A stretch of 64,000 bases of DNA from Nitrosospira sp. Nsp11 (GTDB lineage: Bacteria; Pseudomonadota; Gammaproteobacteria; Burkholderiales; Nitrosomonadaceae). The notes beneath the pieces were generated by a model. It was not told the origin of the DNA, made no database searches, and worked only from the letters and a program-made list of their open reading frames with translations. The number at the start of each line of letters is the position of its first letter. Position 1 is the stretch's first letter. Where the stretch lies: contig NZ_FRBV01000004.1 in assembly GCF_900142705.1 (NCBI RefSeq), positions 1 to 64,000 on the forward strand, in the 5' to 3' direction. The translations under genes and the position numbers were made by a program. Shown in pieces: positions 54,068-64,000 of the stretch.

Positions 54068-54982
54068 CTACGCCGCGCGCTGCCCGGTGGCGGAGCGTGC
54101 GAACCAGGTAGCCAGCCCGGCGACGGAGAGCACTGCCAGCGTCAGCATGATTGATAGCGCTGAACCAAAAGGCCAGTCACGGGTGCCAAGGAATTGATCC
54201 TTGATCAGATTGCCGATGAGAATGTCGCCCGTGCCGCCGAGTATGTCCGGCACGGCAAACATGCCGAGTACCGGGATGAATACGAGTGCCGAGCCCGAAA
54301 AAACGCCGGGGAGAGATAGCGGCCAGGTTACGCGCCAGAAGCGCTGCCAGCCGTTGGCTCCCAGATCCTGTGCCGCGTCCAGAAGCGAGGGATCATGCTT
54401 TTCCAGGTTGGTATAAAGCGGTAGCACCATAAACGGCAGGTGTACATATACCATGCCGATCAATACGGCAAACGGCGAGAACAACAACGTCACAGGGGCA
54501 ATCCCGAATGCGCCGAGAATAGTATTGATGAAATGGCTGAGTCCGGATTCCGGCCCAAGAATAATCATCCAGGCATAAATACGGATAAGGAAATTACTGG
54601 CAAATGGCAATACCACCAGCAGCACCATCAGATTTCGGAAACGTTTTTCACTGCGCGCGATCAGCACTGCCAGCGGATAGGCCATAACGAGACAAATGAG
54701 GGTAGTTGCTGACGCAACGCCGAAGGATTTGAGAAAAATTTCAGCGTAAAGAATGTCGCTAAAAAAAAACTGGTAAGCTTCGGCAGTAAGGCCGTATTCG
54801 CCGTCGACTGCTCCCGCGGGCGCAGTGATGGGCGCCAGGCCCCCGAACTCGCCCGGAAAGCGGAACGAGGTGAGGATCATAATCAGGCTGGGGACAACAA
54901 AGAACACGACCAGGAACAATAGCGGCGGTCCGCTTACCAGAAATCGGGCAGCGCGAGGCGCATTGGCTTCTTCTTTAGTCAT
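54068..54982 (-). CDS. potB: Polyamine ABC transporter permease (PotB-like)
   Basis: 304 residues, six membrane helices. EAA motif: LLDAAQDLGANGWQRFWRVTWPLSLPG near residue 203. Overlaps the ATPase gene by 8 bases. Pairs with the PotC-like protein in the inner membrane. Confidence 0.92.
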   Translation of the reverse strand: MTKEEANAPRAARFLVSGPPLLFLVVFFVVPSLIMILTSFRFPGEFGGLAPITAPAGAVDGEYGLTAEAYQFFFSDILYAEIFLKSFGVASATTLICLVMAYPLAVLIARSEKRFRNLMVLLVVLPFASNFLIRIYAWMIILGPESGLSHFINTILGAFGIAPVTLLFSPFAVLIGMVYVHLPFMVLPLYTNLEKHDPSLLDAAQDLGANGWQRFWRVTWPLSLPGVFSGSALVFIPVLGMFAVPDILGGTGDILIGNLIKDQFLGTRDWPFGSALSIMLTLAVLSVAGLATWFARSATGQRAA

Positions 54983-56060
54983 TGAGAAAAATACCCGCGT
55001 CGTGATGCCACGAGATGCTTACTTGATCCCCTACCTCGAAAAACTTTGCACGTCCAGGTGCGGAATTAGGCAGCAAAGCCTCTATAAAGGCACCATTGGG
55101 GAGTTCAACGATATAAGTGGTAACATCTCCAACATATAAAAAATCACGTACTTTACCGAGGAAATGGTTTTTCAGCCGCCGCGCTTCGGATGGGTGGGAA
55201 ATCAATATCTGTTCGGGGCGTATCGCGATCGTACCTTTGTCGCCCGCTTTGATGCCTTCCTTGCCAGCGGTGGTAACTTCTCCCACTTCGCCCACATCAA
55301 GTCTCAAATGGGTAGGCGCAGCCTCCAGGACTTGCGCGTTCATCATGCTGATCTTGCCGATAAAATCCGCAACAAAGCGATTTTTGGGAAAGCCATAGAT
55401 TTTGGAAGGTTCGTCGATTTGCTCGACATTGCCACGGTTCATCACGGCGATGCGATGGGACAGCGCCAGCGCCTCATTCTGGGCGTGGGTAACAAAAACG
55501 AACGTTACCCCAACCTCTTTCTGAAGATTGATCAACTCCATCTGCATTTCCTCGCGCAATTTGGCATCGAGTGCGCCCAATGGTTCATCCAGCAGCAACA
55601 ATCGGGGGCGATTGACTAATCCTCTCGCAAACGCCACTCGCTGTTTCTGCCCGCCTGATAATTCGTTGGGGAAACGGTTGCCGAAATTCGACAGGCGGAC
55701 ACTGTCCAGTGCATCCGCTACCCTGGTTTGTATTTCATGTGTTTTTTTGCCGGCCATCCTGAGTGGAAACGCAATGTTGTCCGCTACCGTCATGTGCGGA
55801 AACAACGCATAGGTTTGAAATACCGTATGCACGGGGCGTTTTTCCGGGGGTGTGCCGACCATATCTCGTCCGTCCAGCAGGATCTGGCCGGAATCGGGAA
55901 GATCAAACCCGGCTATCATCCGTAGGAGCGTTGTTTTACCACAGCCCGACGGCCCCAGCAGCGTGAAGAATTCCCCCGCCTCCACACTGATGCTGACATT
56001 GTCGACCGCGGTATAGCTGCCAAAGCGCCGCGTGACATTACGGATTTCAAGTAGCGCCAT
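54975..56060 (-). CDS. potA: Polyamine ABC transporter ATP-binding protein (PotA-like)
   Basis: 361 residues. Walker A GPSGCGKTT near residue 36, ABC signature LSGGQKQRVAFARG near 134, Walker B LLLLDEPLGALD near 155, and a C-terminal TOBE-like regulatory domain (about 275-355; KGTIAIRPEQILI). First gene of the operon; a gap of about 250 bases before it toward ubiB holds no gene I can support and would contain the operon promoter. Confidence 0.94.
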   Translation of the reverse strand: MALLEIRNVTRRFGSYTAVDNVSISVEAGEFFTLLGPSGCGKTTLLRMIAGFDLPDSGQILLDGRDMVGTPPEKRPVHTVFQTYALFPHMTVADNIAFPLRMAGKKTHEIQTRVADALDSVRLSNFGNRFPNELSGGQKQRVAFARGLVNRPRLLLLDEPLGALDAKLREEMQMELINLQKEVGVTFVFVTHAQNEALALSHRIAVMNRGNVEQIDEPSKIYGFPKNRFVADFIGKISMMNAQVLEAAPTHLRLDVGEVGEVTTAGKEGIKAGDKGTIAIRPEQILISHPSEARRLKNHFLGKVRDFLYVGDVTTYIVELPNGAFIEALLPNSAPGRAKFFEVGDQVSISWHHDAGIFLND

Positions 56061-56317
56061 TGCCGTGCCGGTTAAAAGACAAAAGACGGGGATTTTACCA
56101 AAGTTTATCCATGGATTGACGAACCGCCATCGTTTGGAACATTGCCTTGGGCGCTGCGGAAAAGGAGATGGGTTGCCGGTTTATCGTTTCGTCAGGAAGA
56201 TGCAGATGTTGCCGGAGTGGACGCTAAAGTGGGCGGGCGTAAAATGCGTTCGCTAGTCGTTATTCCAAAGCTGAAGCAGTACAGGCGGAAGAGAACGAAA
56301 AAAAGGATTATCAGCCC

Positions 56318-57832
56318 TTATAGCCATAGCTGCCACAGCATTGCCACCGTTAGCAATACTATAAGGATGGAAAACAAGCGGTTCTGACGCCTTTTTTCGA
56401 GGATAAACTGATTCATCTTTTCTTCCAGCCCGCTTGTACGGACTTCCGTCAAGGCATGATGCATCAAGCGCGGAAACTGCGGCATGATGACCGCCCAGCT
56501 CGATGCTTCCTTCTGCAGCCGACGGCTGAGCCCGCGCCAGCCAAGCTGTTCGGCCATCCAGTTTTCCAAATACGGCTTCGCGGTTGTCCACAGATCGAGA
56601 TCAGGATCGAGGTCGCGTCCCAACCCCTCGATATTCAGCAGGGTTTTTTGCAGCATTACCAGTTGCGGCTGGATTTCCACGTTGAACTGGCGAGATGTCT
56701 GGAATAGACGAAGCAGTACACGGCCAAAGGAGATTTCTTTCAGCGGTTTGTCAAAGATGGGTTCGCATACGGCACGGATTGCGGTTTCGAAATCATCAAC
56801 ACGAGTATTCTTTGGCGCCCATCCCGCCTCAACATGCGCTTCGGCCACACGCTTGTAGTCGCGCCGGAAAAATGCAAGGAAATTTTGCGCCAGATAATTT
56901 TTATCCTCGTCAGTGAGCGTTCCCATTATGCCGAAATCGACCGCGATGTAACGCCCGTCCTGGCCGACAAAAATATTGCCCGGATGCATATCGGCATGGA
57001 AATAACCGTCCCGGAATACCTGGGTAAAGAATATTTCCACGCCGACTCGGGCAAGCCTTGGAATATCGACTCCCTGCTCGCGCAGTTTCGCCACCTGACT
57101 GATGGGCGTGCCTTTTACGCGCTGCATCACCATAACGCCGGAATAGCAATAATCCCAGTAAACTTCCGGCACCAACAGTAATGGAGAATCCAGAAAATTA
57201 CGCCGCAACTGGCTGCAGTTCGCTGCCTCGCGCATGAGGTCCAGTTCGTCATCCAGGTGGCGGGCAAATTCGGTCACGACCTCGCGTGGCTTGAGCCGCT
57301 TGCCGTCGGGCCACAGTGCTTCGACCAGCAAAGCGCCGGAATCCATCAATGCCACATCATGCGCGATGATAGGCGCGATGCCCGGCCGCAGCACTTTGAC
57401 TGCAACTTCTGTTCCGTCATTCAGCACCGCCAGATGAACTTGTGCGATGGATGCACTGGCTACCGGTTCTGCATCGAAGACCAGAAAGACTTCAGTAACG
57501 GGTTTTCCATAGATCTGCTCCAGCGTTTTGATGGCGAGACTGGAGGGAAACGGAGGGACCTGGTCTTGCAGTTTGGCCAGTTCATCGGCGATATCCTGCG
57601 GCAGAAGATCTCGACGAGTCGAAAGCATCTGGCCAAACTTGACGAATATAGGGCCCAGAGTTTCCAGCGCAAGGCGAAGGCGCTCACCCCGCGCCCTATC
57701 CAGGCGTCGCCAGAACGTCGCTGCCTTGACAACAGGGCGCAGCAACCGCAGCCGCTCGTGGCCCAGAAAAAATTCATCAAGGCCAAAACGAAATGCTACA
57801 GAGAGTATTTTGAGAAGGCGAAAGAAACGCAT
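56318..57832 (-). CDS. ubiB: Ubiquinone biosynthesis regulatory ATPase-like protein UbiB
   Basis: 504 residues, ABC1/ADCK/UbiB family atypical kinase fold. The KxGQ motif is [16 protein letters not shown] near residue 67, and the nucleotide loop [14 protein letters not shown] at about 127. [10 protein letters not shown] and [10 protein letters not shown] are the catalytic-loop motifs. Two hydrophobic helices lie at the C-terminus ([19 protein letters not shown]). It supports coenzyme Q synthesis. Third gene of a leftward cluster after the Tim44-like and UbiJ genes. Confidence 0.95.
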   Translation of the reverse strand: MRFFRLLKILSVAFRFGLDEFFLGHERLRLLRPVVKAATFWRRLDRARGERLRLALETLGPIFVKFGQMLSTRRDLLPQDIADELAKLQDQVPPFPSSLAIKTLEQIYGKPVTEVFLVFDAEPVASASIAQVHLAVLNDGTEVAVKVLRPGIAPIIAHDVALMDSGALLVEALWPDGKRLKPREVVTEFARHLDDELDLMREAANCSQLRRNFLDSPLLLVPEVYWDYCYSGVMVMQRVKGTPISQVAKLREQGVDIPRLARVGVEIFFTQVFRDGYFHADMHPGNIFVGQDGRYIAVDFGIMGTLTDEDKNYLAQNFLAFFRRDYKRVAEAHVEAGWAPKNTRVDDFETAIRAVCEPIFDKPLKEISFGRVLLRLFQTSRQFNVEIQPQLVMLQKTLLNIEGLGRDLDPDLDLWTTAKPYLENWMAEQLGWRGLSRRLQKEASSWAVIMPQFPRLMHHALTEVRTSGLEEKMNQFILEKRRQNRLFSILIVLLTVAMLWQLWL

Positions 57833-57896
57833 TTATTCCATGGAATGGTAGTACGTCTGTAATCTTCTCGGTTTTTTTTGTCGTGGAGTCGACTTT

Positions 57897-58469
57897 TTAG
57901 CGATCCAGCGCGTTCACGCGTACTTCCAGACTTGCCGCACGGCTCCGTAATGTGTTTATTTCACGAACAAGCTCATGCATATCCATGGATTTTGCAAGTA
58001 ATGGCTGCTCTTCTGTCAGATATTCCGCCAGCGTCTGCCATAAATTACGTGCGGTTTCAGCTTGCCAGTGCATCAGGCCTTCGCCAGTCTGCACCACCCG
58101 ATGCGCGAGAATATCTCCCATTACACCGCTTATATCCTGCTCCACATCCCAATGCAGGTTTTTTCCGATAAGGAGAATTTCTTCCGCAAACTCGCTATCA
58201 CCGGAAATTGTGACTTCGCGATATGCATCTTCGTCATGAGCGAGCAAGCGCGGTAATAAACCTGGAATAAGCGTCAAGGTGGCGTCATCGAGAGCGCCCT
58301 TTACCGCCGCCGATACCTCACCGCTGGCCTGGATGGTCAGGGCGAGGTCAGGGAAGGGAGGGAGGCGAAAACGTGCCGTCCTGCCTGCATGAAGCTGCAA
58401 TCGCTTGCGCGCCCAGTTCTCTCCACGCAACAAGTGGTTAAGCGGGGCTATCGCAACGGATGCCAGCAT
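57897..58469 (-). CDS. ubiJ: UbiJ (SCP2-type lipid-binding accessory of ubiquinone synthesis)
   Basis: 190 residues. N-terminal SCP2-like lipid-binding domain and a C-terminal coiled coil (LVREINTLRSRAASLEVRVNALDR), as in UbiJ. UbiJ binds the lipid intermediates in the soluble Ubi complex. It lies between the Tim44-like and ubiB genes; ubiE, its usual neighbour, is not seen here. The gap to the Tim44-like gene is 11 bases. Confidence 0.9.
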   Translation of the reverse strand: MLASVAIAPLNHLLRGENWARKRLQLHAGRTARFRLPPFPDLALTIQASGEVSAAVKGALDDATLTLIPGLLPRLLAHDEDAYREVTISGDSEFAEEILLIGKNLHWDVEQDISGVMGDILAHRVVQTGEGLMHWQAETARNLWQTLAEYLTEEQPLLAKSMDMHELVREINTLRSRAASLEVRVNALDR

Positions 58470-58480
58470 GGCAGGCAGAT

Positions 58481-59359
58481 CTATGAAACTTGCTGAATTC
58501 CTGCCAACAGCCAGACGGATTCAGGGTCCTTTATATTCTTCTGCACGTGCCAGATTTCATCAAACGCTTCCGGTGGATTGGAAGACTCCCGTAATTGGCC
58601 GTTGAACCGGACACTGGCAATGGCCGTATTATTTTCGGTAACCACCTCAAGCAGTTCCGCATTAATACCCATTACCTCGGTTCTTTGAGGCTCATTGCCG
58701 CGTTCGGTGATCTGCATGCTGATCTCCGCAAACATTTCCGGTGTAGTGTATTCCCGGATATCGCTCAGGTCCCGTGCATCATTGGCCGCTTGCAAGCGGA
58801 TAAATGACGTTTTTGCATTGCGCAGGAATGGCTCGACCTGGAAGTCCGCAGGAATATTTGCGGTTTTGCTGGTGACAGCTTGTGCCTGGGCTGGCGCTGC
58901 GGTGCTTTCCCCCGCCGGCGCCGCCGTGGGTTCTGTTGCTGGCGCGGTCGCGCTACTGCCGGGGCCTGCTCCCATGCCCGAATACTGCATTGGCCGTGCC
59001 GAATGTTCCTGCCGCGGCTTGCGCAGCATGCGCACGACGAAGAAAACCGCAGCCATCAGTGCAGCCAGCATCAACACATCCATCATATTGATGCCTTCAA
59101 ACGCGCCACCCATGAACAATGCCGCCAGCAATCCTCCCGCAGCCAATCCAGCCAGCGGGCCCATCCACCTATTACCTGCTGCGGCAGGTGCCGACGCAGC
59201 AGGGGGTGTTTGCGCCGATTTTGGAGGAGTTTGCGGGCTGATGGCTTCACGTTGCTTGCCGATGCTCTTGCCGCCGCCGAAGCGCCTTGCTTCAGCATCA
59301 AAGGCGGCCAATCCGAAGCTTAAAATGGCCAGAGTCAGCAGGGTCAATATTTTCTTCAT
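58481..59359 (-). CDS. Tim44-like domain protein
   Basis: 292 residues. Signal peptide about 1-24 (LLTLAILSFGLAAFDAEA), RRFGGGKSIGKQRE (typical of the family) and a hydrophobic Gly-rich helix pair about 65-115. Then a Pro/Ala-rich linker, and the Tim44-like C-terminal domain from about 165 (FLRNAKTSFIRLQAANDARDLSDIREYTTPEMFAEI). ATG at 59359 has AGGAG 6 bases upstream; a longer frame is unsupported. Envelope role is inferred; function unknown in bacteria. Confidence 0.9.
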   Translation of the reverse strand: MKKILTLLTLAILSFGLAAFDAEARRFGGGKSIGKQREAISPQTPPKSAQTPPAASAPAAAGNRWMGPLAGLAAGGLLAALFMGGAFEGINMMDVLMLAALMAAVFFVVRMLRKPRQEHSARPMQYSGMGAGPGSSATAPATEPTAAPAGESTAAPAQAQAVTSKTANIPADFQVEPFLRNAKTSFIRLQAANDARDLSDIREYTTPEMFAEISMQITERGNEPQRTEVMGINAELLEVVTENNTAIASVRFNGQLRESSNPPEAFDEIWHVQKNIKDPESVWLLAGIQQVS

Positions 59360-59544
59360 GATGGTCTCCTGAGAGGACGGTGAAAGGAAAGAGTATAGCA
59401 TTATCGATTCACCTGGATGTTCCATAAATTGCATCGGATACGCCTGCCTGAAAGCGTTTCCCAAGGTTAATCACAATCTCGACATGTCACTGCCCGGATA
59501 AGGGAACAAGACAAAAAAATATAGCTGATTTTGGCGAGTGATTG

Positions 59545-59658
59545 ATGATTGTTGGCATCTGTATTCTGACCGCCATCGCCGCGCTAAGTGCAATCTTGCC
59601 GCTTATTATTCCACTATTTGATAGGTGGGTTTATCACCCGGTAGCCGTGTTCACCTGA
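59545..59658 (+). CDS. Possible 37-aa membrane peptide
   Basis: MIVGICILTAIAALSAILPLIIPLFDRW... has one hydrophobic stretch and a modest ribosome-binding site (GGCGAG). It sits in the 486-base gap between the Tim44-like and acetate kinase genes. A chance ORF is equally likely. Confidence 0.25.
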   Translation: MIVGICILTAIAALSAILPLIIPLFDRWVYHPVAVFT

Positions 59659-59793
59659 AGCCTGAACGGCTGTATCTGAAGCGCCGCTGATGGTGGAGAT
59701 CGAAATAGAGTGTCATATGTTGGCTGGCATACAGACTCTTATGCAGAACCGTGTTTAATCAGTGAATCGATTTACTTGATGTCCAGTCTCGGC

Positions 59794-59815
59794 CAGTCCC
59801 TATGACTAGGGAGTG
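59794..59815. repeat. Hairpin at the acetate kinase leader
   Basis: CAGTCCCTA and TAGGGAGTG (one mismatch) with a 4-base loop, about 30 bases upstream of the ATG. It argues against the GTG at 59813 as start. Could be a regulatory site. Confidence 0.4.
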
Positions 59816-59845
59816 GGCTGTGATTGGCGATACATTTCTGCATCC

Positions 59846-60946
59846 ATGACCACAATCATACTGACCGTTAATACTGGCAGCTCATCAGTTCGCCTGGGAG
59901 CCTTCACTTGCGATGGCGACACGGTCACCGAGCTGGCGAGCATACGGCATGACCTTTCCGCCGGCGAACCGTGCGTCATACTGAAAGAATTCATGCGGAG
60001 GCACGCGCTCACAGGGATAACGGTGGCAGCGCATCGGGTGGTTCACGGCGGTATGAATCTTGCCGCATCATGCCTGATCGACCAGAAAGTCGAGCAGGAG
60101 ATCGAGCGGTTGACGCTGCTGGCACCACTTCACAACCCCGTCGCGCTGCGGTGGATACGCGCAACCCGCGAGGTGTTGAAGGACATTGTCCAGGTCGCGG
60201 TGTTTGATACCGCGTTTTTTACGGATCTACCGGAAACAGCGCGGGCGTATGCTATTCCGCATGGGCTTGCTGAAAAGCATGGATTGCGCAGATATGGCTT
60301 TCATGGGCTGGCGCATAAGTCAATGTGGCAAAGCTGGCGGGCGCTTCAACCGGACTCTTTGCAAAGTGCGAGAATAATTTCGATGCAACTCGGCGCGGGT
60401 TGCTCGATTACGGCGATTGATAATGGATTGCCACGAGATACTTCAATGGGGTTTTCACCCTTGGAGGGGCTCGTGATGGCGACACGATCAGGCGATATAG
60501 ATCCGGGGCTCGCTACATTTCTCCAGCGTCAGGAAAGCCTCACGCCGGAGCAACTGGATCGACTGCTCAATGCGCGCTCGGGCCTGTTGGGTGTTTCCGG
60601 GATCAGCGCCGATATAAGTGAGTTGTTACGAACTCCGGATGAGCTTGCGCGGCTGGCGGTGGATTTATACTGTTACCGGGCACGTAAATATGTGGGTGCT
60701 TATCTCGCGGTATTGGGTGGCGCCGATGCCATCGTTTTTGGAGGAGGCGTGGGCGAAAATGTGCCGGAAGTGAGGGAAAAGATCTTGACCGGCATGGACT
60801 GGTGCGGAATTGCAGTCGATACCCAAAAAAATTATAGGGCCAAGGGAATATCATGCATCAGCAGTCCTTTCAGCCGGATCGAGGTTTGGGTTACGCCCGT
60901 AAACGAGGCAGTTATCCTGGCGCGCGAGGCGGAGGTTTTAACCTGA
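59846..60946 (+). CDS. ackA: Acetate kinase (acetate/propionate kinase family)
   Basis: 366 residues. Family pattern in order: TVNTGSSSVRLGAF near residue 7, AHRVVHGG, HNPVALRWIRA, FDTAFFTDLP, RRYGFHGLAHKSM and GGVGENVPEVREKI. The enzyme makes ATP and acetate from acetyl phosphate. Some usual residues differ (SSSVRL for SSSLKF; LGAGCS for LGNGAS), and it is shorter than the typical 400. ATG 59846 is chosen over a GTG inside the upstream hairpin; neither has a strong ribosome-binding site. It precedes phosphoketolase by 149 bases; both probably form one path. Confidence 0.92.
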   Translation: MTTIILTVNTGSSSVRLGAFTCDGDTVTELASIRHDLSAGEPCVILKEFMRRHALTGITVAAHRVVHGGMNLAASCLIDQKVEQEIERLTLLAPLHNPVALRWIRATREVLKDIVQVAVFDTAFFTDLPETARAYAIPHGLAEKHGLRRYGFHGLAHKSMWQSWRALQPDSLQSARIISMQLGAGCSITAIDNGLPRDTSMGFSPLEGLVMATRSGDIDPGLATFLQRQESLTPEQLDRLLNARSGLLGVSGISADISELLRTPDELARLAVDLYCYRARKYVGAYLAVLGGADAIVFGGGVGENVPEVREKILTGMDWCGIAVDTQKNYRAKGISCISSPFSRIEVWVTPVNEAVILAREAEVLT

Positions 60947-61095
60947 ATCCGCCCCCGTAGCGAGCCCACCAAAAAAAGGTGAAGCTCACAGGGTACAAAA
61001 ATCCTCTTCGGTTATAGCTCTTAGTTTACAACTGGCAACTGGCGGATTCCAATTTAATGGCGCCAGAAGCGCATTAATGATTTCAGGAGGACCAT

Positions 61096-63486
61096 ATGAG
61101 CGAAACCAAGCCGATAAGCACACCCGAAAATAAGCCGCTCTCCGCAGATGATTTGCGCAAGATGGACGCGTACTGGCGCGCGGCGAATTATCTCTCCGTC
61201 GGACAAATCTATCTGCTGGACAACCCTTTACTCAAGGCGCCGCTCGCGCTTGAGCATATCAAACCTCGATTACTTGGCCATTGGGGCACAACACCGGGGC
61301 TTAATTTTATTTATGTACATCTGAACCGGCTTATAAAAAAATATGATGTGAATATGTTCTATATAGCCGGGCCCGGCCACGGGGGACCGGCTATGGTCGC
61401 GAACACATGGCTCGAGGGTAGCTACAGCGAATTCTATCCCCACATTTCCTGGGATGCCATAGGCATGCAACGGCTGTTTAAACAATTCTCGTTTCCCGGC
61501 GGTATTCCCAGCCATGTGGCGCCGGAAACCCCGGGCTCGATCAACGAAGGCGGCGAATTGGGTTATTCGCTGTCGCATGCCTTTGGGGCGGCTTTCGATA
61601 CCCCGGATCTGATCGTGGCGTGCGTAGTGGGGGATGGCGAAGCTGAAACCGGACCGCTTGCGGCCGCCTGGCACTCCAACAAATTTCTGAATCCAGCCCA
61701 TGACGGCGCGGTGTTGCCGATCCTGCATCTTAATGGCTATAAAATTGCAGGCCCAACGCTATTCGCGCGCATCAGCCACGAAGAGTTGGAGATGCTATTC
61801 GCGGGCTATGGTTATGAGCCGCATTTTGTCGAGGGGTCCGATCCCGAACTCATGCATCAGGCAATGGCCGCTACGCTGGATGTCGTGATCGGCAAGATCA
61901 GGGCAATCCAGCAGGAAGCGCGTAGCAATGGTGTATCCACATATCCCCGCTGGCCGATGATTATTTTGCGCAGCCCCAAGGGGTGGACCGGTCCGGAAGA
62001 GGTTGACGGCAAGAAAGTCGAGGATTTTTGGCGCTCGCACCAGGTGCCGTTTGCGGAGATCGGTTCAAAGCCATGGCACCTGAAGCTGCTCGAAGACTGG
62101 ATGAAAAGCTACAAGCCGGAAGAGTTATTCGATGACAAGGGAACATTGGTACCGGAGTTGGCTGCGCTCGCGCCCCAAGGCAAGCGGCGGATGGGCGCAA
62201 ATCCCCATGCTAATGGAGGCCTACTGCTGAAAGACCTGGAAATGCCGGATTTTCGCGATTACGCCATTGCTGTACCCACGCCAGGATCGGTAGTAGGCGA
62301 AGCCACGCGGGAGATGGGAAAACTTTTACGCGATGTCATGAAGCTCAACCTGGACAGCCGCAACTTCCGCGTGATGGGGCCGGACGAAACCAGTTCAAAT
62401 CGCCTTGGTGCTTTGTTCGAAGCAACGGATCGAACCTGGGTGGCGCAAATCCTGCCGGAAGATGAGCATCTTTCCCCGGATGGGCGAGTGATGGAAATTC
62501 TTTCAGAGCATACATGCCAGGGCTGGCTCGAAGGTTATCTGCTGACTGGCCGGCACGGCTTGTTTTCATGCTATGAAGCATTCATTCACATCATTGATTC
62601 CATGTTCAATCAGCATGCCAAATGGCTCAAGGTCACCAAGGAAATCCCTTGGCGCAGGCCGATTGCCTCGCTTAATTACCTTTTGACATCGCATGTATGG
62701 CGCCAGGATCACAACGGTTTTTCTCACCAGGACCCCGGCTTTATCGACCACGTGGTAAACAAGAAGGCGGATATCATTCGAGTCTATCTCCCGCCGGACG
62801 CCAACACATTGCTTGTCATAGCCGATAAATGCCTGCGCTCGCGCAATTATATCAACGTTGTCGTAGCGGGGAAGCAACCTGCGCTACAGTGGCTGGATAT
62901 GGACGCCGCAATCACGCACAGTACCGCCGGTATCGGTATCTGGGCCTGGGCGAGCAACGACCAGAATGGCGAGCCGGATGTGGTGCTGGCCTGTGCAGGC
63001 GATGTACCGACCCTGGAAACCCTTGCAGCGGTCGACTTGCTGCGCCATCAGGTTCCGGAGCTGAGGATAAGAGTGATAAATGTAGTGGACCTGATGACGC
63101 TACAGCCGAAAGAGGAGCACCCGCATGGCCTGTCCGGCCGCGATTTCGACACGCTGTTCACTACCTGCAAGCCCATAATTTTTGCCTATCATGGCTACCC
63201 CTGGCTCATTCACCGCCTGACATACCGCCGGACCAACCATGAAAATCTGCATGTTCGCGGGTACAAAGAGGAGGGGACAACGACGACTCCGTTTGACATG
63301 ACCGTGCTCAATGACCTGGACCGTTTTCATCTGGTAATGGACGTGGTCGACCGCGTACCCGCACTAGGCTATAAGGGGGCCTATCTCAAGCAATTGATGC
63401 GGGATAAACTGATCGAGCACGAGTCGTATATCAGACAGTATGGTGAGGATATGCCCGAGATCCGCGACTGGAACTGGAGTTCCTGA
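61096..63486 (+). CDS. xfp: Xylulose-5-phosphate/fructose-6-phosphate phosphoketolase
   Basis: 796 residues, full-length. It cleaves xylulose 5-phosphate (or fructose 6-phosphate) with phosphate to acetyl phosphate plus glyceraldehyde 3-phosphate (or erythrose 4-phosphate), using thiamine diphosphate. GPGHGGPAM near residue 93 and the ThDP motif [17 protein letters not shown] near 178 are present. AGGAGG lies 7 bases before the ATG. With acetate kinase it would give ATP and acetate. Confidence 0.96.
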   Translation: MSETKPISTPENKPLSADDLRKMDAYWRAANYLSVGQIYLLDNPLLKAPLALEHIKPRLLGHWGTTPGLNFIYVHLNRLIKKYDVNMFYIAGPGHGGPAMVANTWLEGSYSEFYPHISWDAIGMQRLFKQFSFPGGIPSHVAPETPGSINEGGELGYSLSHAFGAAFDTPDLIVACVVGDGEAETGPLAAAWHSNKFLNPAHDGAVLPILHLNGYKIAGPTLFARISHEELEMLFAGYGYEPHFVEGSDPELMHQAMAATLDVVIGKIRAIQQEARSNGVSTYPRWPMIILRSPKGWTGPEEVDGKKVEDFWRSHQVPFAEIGSKPWHLKLLEDWMKSYKPEELFDDKGTLVPELAALAPQGKRRMGANPHANGGLLLKDLEMPDFRDYAIAVPTPGSVVGEATREMGKLLRDVMKLNLDSRNFRVMGPDETSSNRLGALFEATDRTWVAQILPEDEHLSPDGRVMEILSEHTCQGWLEGYLLTGRHGLFSCYEAFIHIIDSMFNQHAKWLKVTKEIPWRRPIASLNYLLTSHVWRQDHNGFSHQDPGFIDHVVNKKADIIRVYLPPDANTLLVIADKCLRSRNYINVVVAGKQPALQWLDMDAAITHSTAGIGIWAWASNDQNGEPDVVLACAGDVPTLETLAAVDLLRHQVPELRIRVINVVDLMTLQPKEEHPHGLSGRDFDTLFTTCKPIIFAYHGYPWLIHRLTYRRTNHENLHVRGYKEEGTTTTPFDMTVLNDLDRFHLVMDVVDRVPALGYKGAYLKQLMRDKLIEHESYIRQYGEDMPEIRDWNWSS

Positions 63487-63571
63487 TCAGATCAGCTCAA
63501 TCATCATAGGTTTGTCACCGAGCGGGAGCGAATATAAATACAAGTCCGACTACCTGTGAGAGGGAGGATTG

Positions 63572-64000
63572 ATGATATTTCTCATCAATGCCATCGCAAT
63601 TTTTGCTTCATTTTCGCTGAATCAGATACATGCTGTTTATTGGGGCGCCGTCCTGCCGACGCTTTATGCGATTGTCGTGGCGCCACAGGCGTTGATCGCC
63701 AGACCCGAGATACCGGCGTCGGCGATAACGAAAATTCTTGCTGACAAGTGGGACAACGCGGAGGATTTAACCGCTTATATCGTGACGTATTGGATGGCCT
63801 TCGCCCATCCCGCTACTTCAGGGAAGAAGCAGCGTAACAGCGTGATTTTATACCTGACATCGTTTTTCCTGGGTATCGTATATTTTCTCAGGGAATTGTT
63901 CGTTGCCGGCATTATCGTGTTTGTCATGGGATATATTCTCTATCGAATGAGCCTCAGAGCGGACAGGCCGAGATCGGTATATGCCAATACGGATTTCAGA
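63572..64000 (+). CDS. Membrane protein, cut by the window end
   Basis: Open frame of 143 codons without stop up to the window end. Four hydrophobic helices are seen so far (about 1-20, 22-42, 92-110 and 112-128). AGGGAGG is 4 bases before the ATG, a strong site. Start MIFLINAIAIF. Family not recognised. Confidence 0.6.
   Translation, partial: MIFLINAIAIFASFSLNQIHAVYWGAVLPTLYAIVVAPQALIARPEIPASAITKILADKWDNAEDLTAYIVTYWMAFAHPATSGKKQRNSVILYLTSFFLGIVYFLRELFVAGIIVFVMGYILYRMSLRADRPRSVYANTDFR

Noticed and set aside
1-64000. CRISPR array
   Set aside because: No regularly spaced repeats of the right size are seen; the repeats found are single pairs or tandem slippage.

Overview
The window looks like chromosome of a betaproteobacterial ammonia oxidiser of the Nitrosospira type. 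This is inferred from gene content and protein style: a urea/guanidine carboxylase operon, the phosphoketolase and acetate kinase pair, a PEP-CTERM protein, squalene synthase, UbiB/UbiJ and many membrane or envelope genes. No rRNA or marker gene here proves the genus.

Region 1 (1 to about 13.4 kb) is a mobile island. It ends at a tRNA-Ser(GGA) gene, and its large serine integrase (11882-13561) reads straight through that tRNA gene on the opposite strand. The island carries a small serine recombinase with a damaged C-terminus and two related 26-bp hix-like palindromes beside it. It also has an AT-rich STAND-type ATPase with Sel1 repeats (a possible defence protein) beside a small possible regulator. 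A transfer-like module follows: a four-helix membrane protein, an anchored vWA-like protein, a VirD4/TraG-type coupling ATPase and several small proteins. No relaxase or T4SS channel genes are visible. The left end of the island lies outside the window.

Region 2 (13.5-18.4 kb) holds apt, an alginate-export-type porin flanked by two inverted REP-like repeats, rnk and an O-methyltransferase.

Region 3 (18.5-27.5 kb) is the metabolic highlight. A ykkC/guanidine-I riboswitch precedes an APC permease, UAAP1, UAAP2, a biotin-dependent carboxylase annotated by tradition as urea carboxylase, and allophanate hydrolase. The riboswitch and the two associated proteins point to guanidine, not urea, as the substrate: guanidine is carboxylated, deiminated to allophanate and hydrolysed to ammonium and CO2. 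In an ammonia oxidiser this would feed the energy metabolism directly.

Region 4 (27.7-51.9 kb) is mixed housekeeping and envelope genes: an FtsX-like permease, dinB, a secreted nuclease, an MFS-like carrier, a cysteine hydrolase, squalene/phytoene synthase, a CBS protein, a PEP-CTERM sugar dehydrogenase, a penicillin-acylase-family hydrolase, a lipoprotein cytochrome c, a CruF-like carotenoid protein, a class A penicillin-binding protein, a glucoamylase-fold protein, a secreted beta/gamma-crystallin, and a ferredoxin with an alpha/beta hydrolase.

Region 5 (52.1-64 kb) holds a complete polyamine ABC transporter operon (potABCD type), a Tim44-like/ubiJ/ubiB cluster, and acetate kinase followed by phosphoketolase. 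The last gene, an unrecognised membrane protein, runs off the end.
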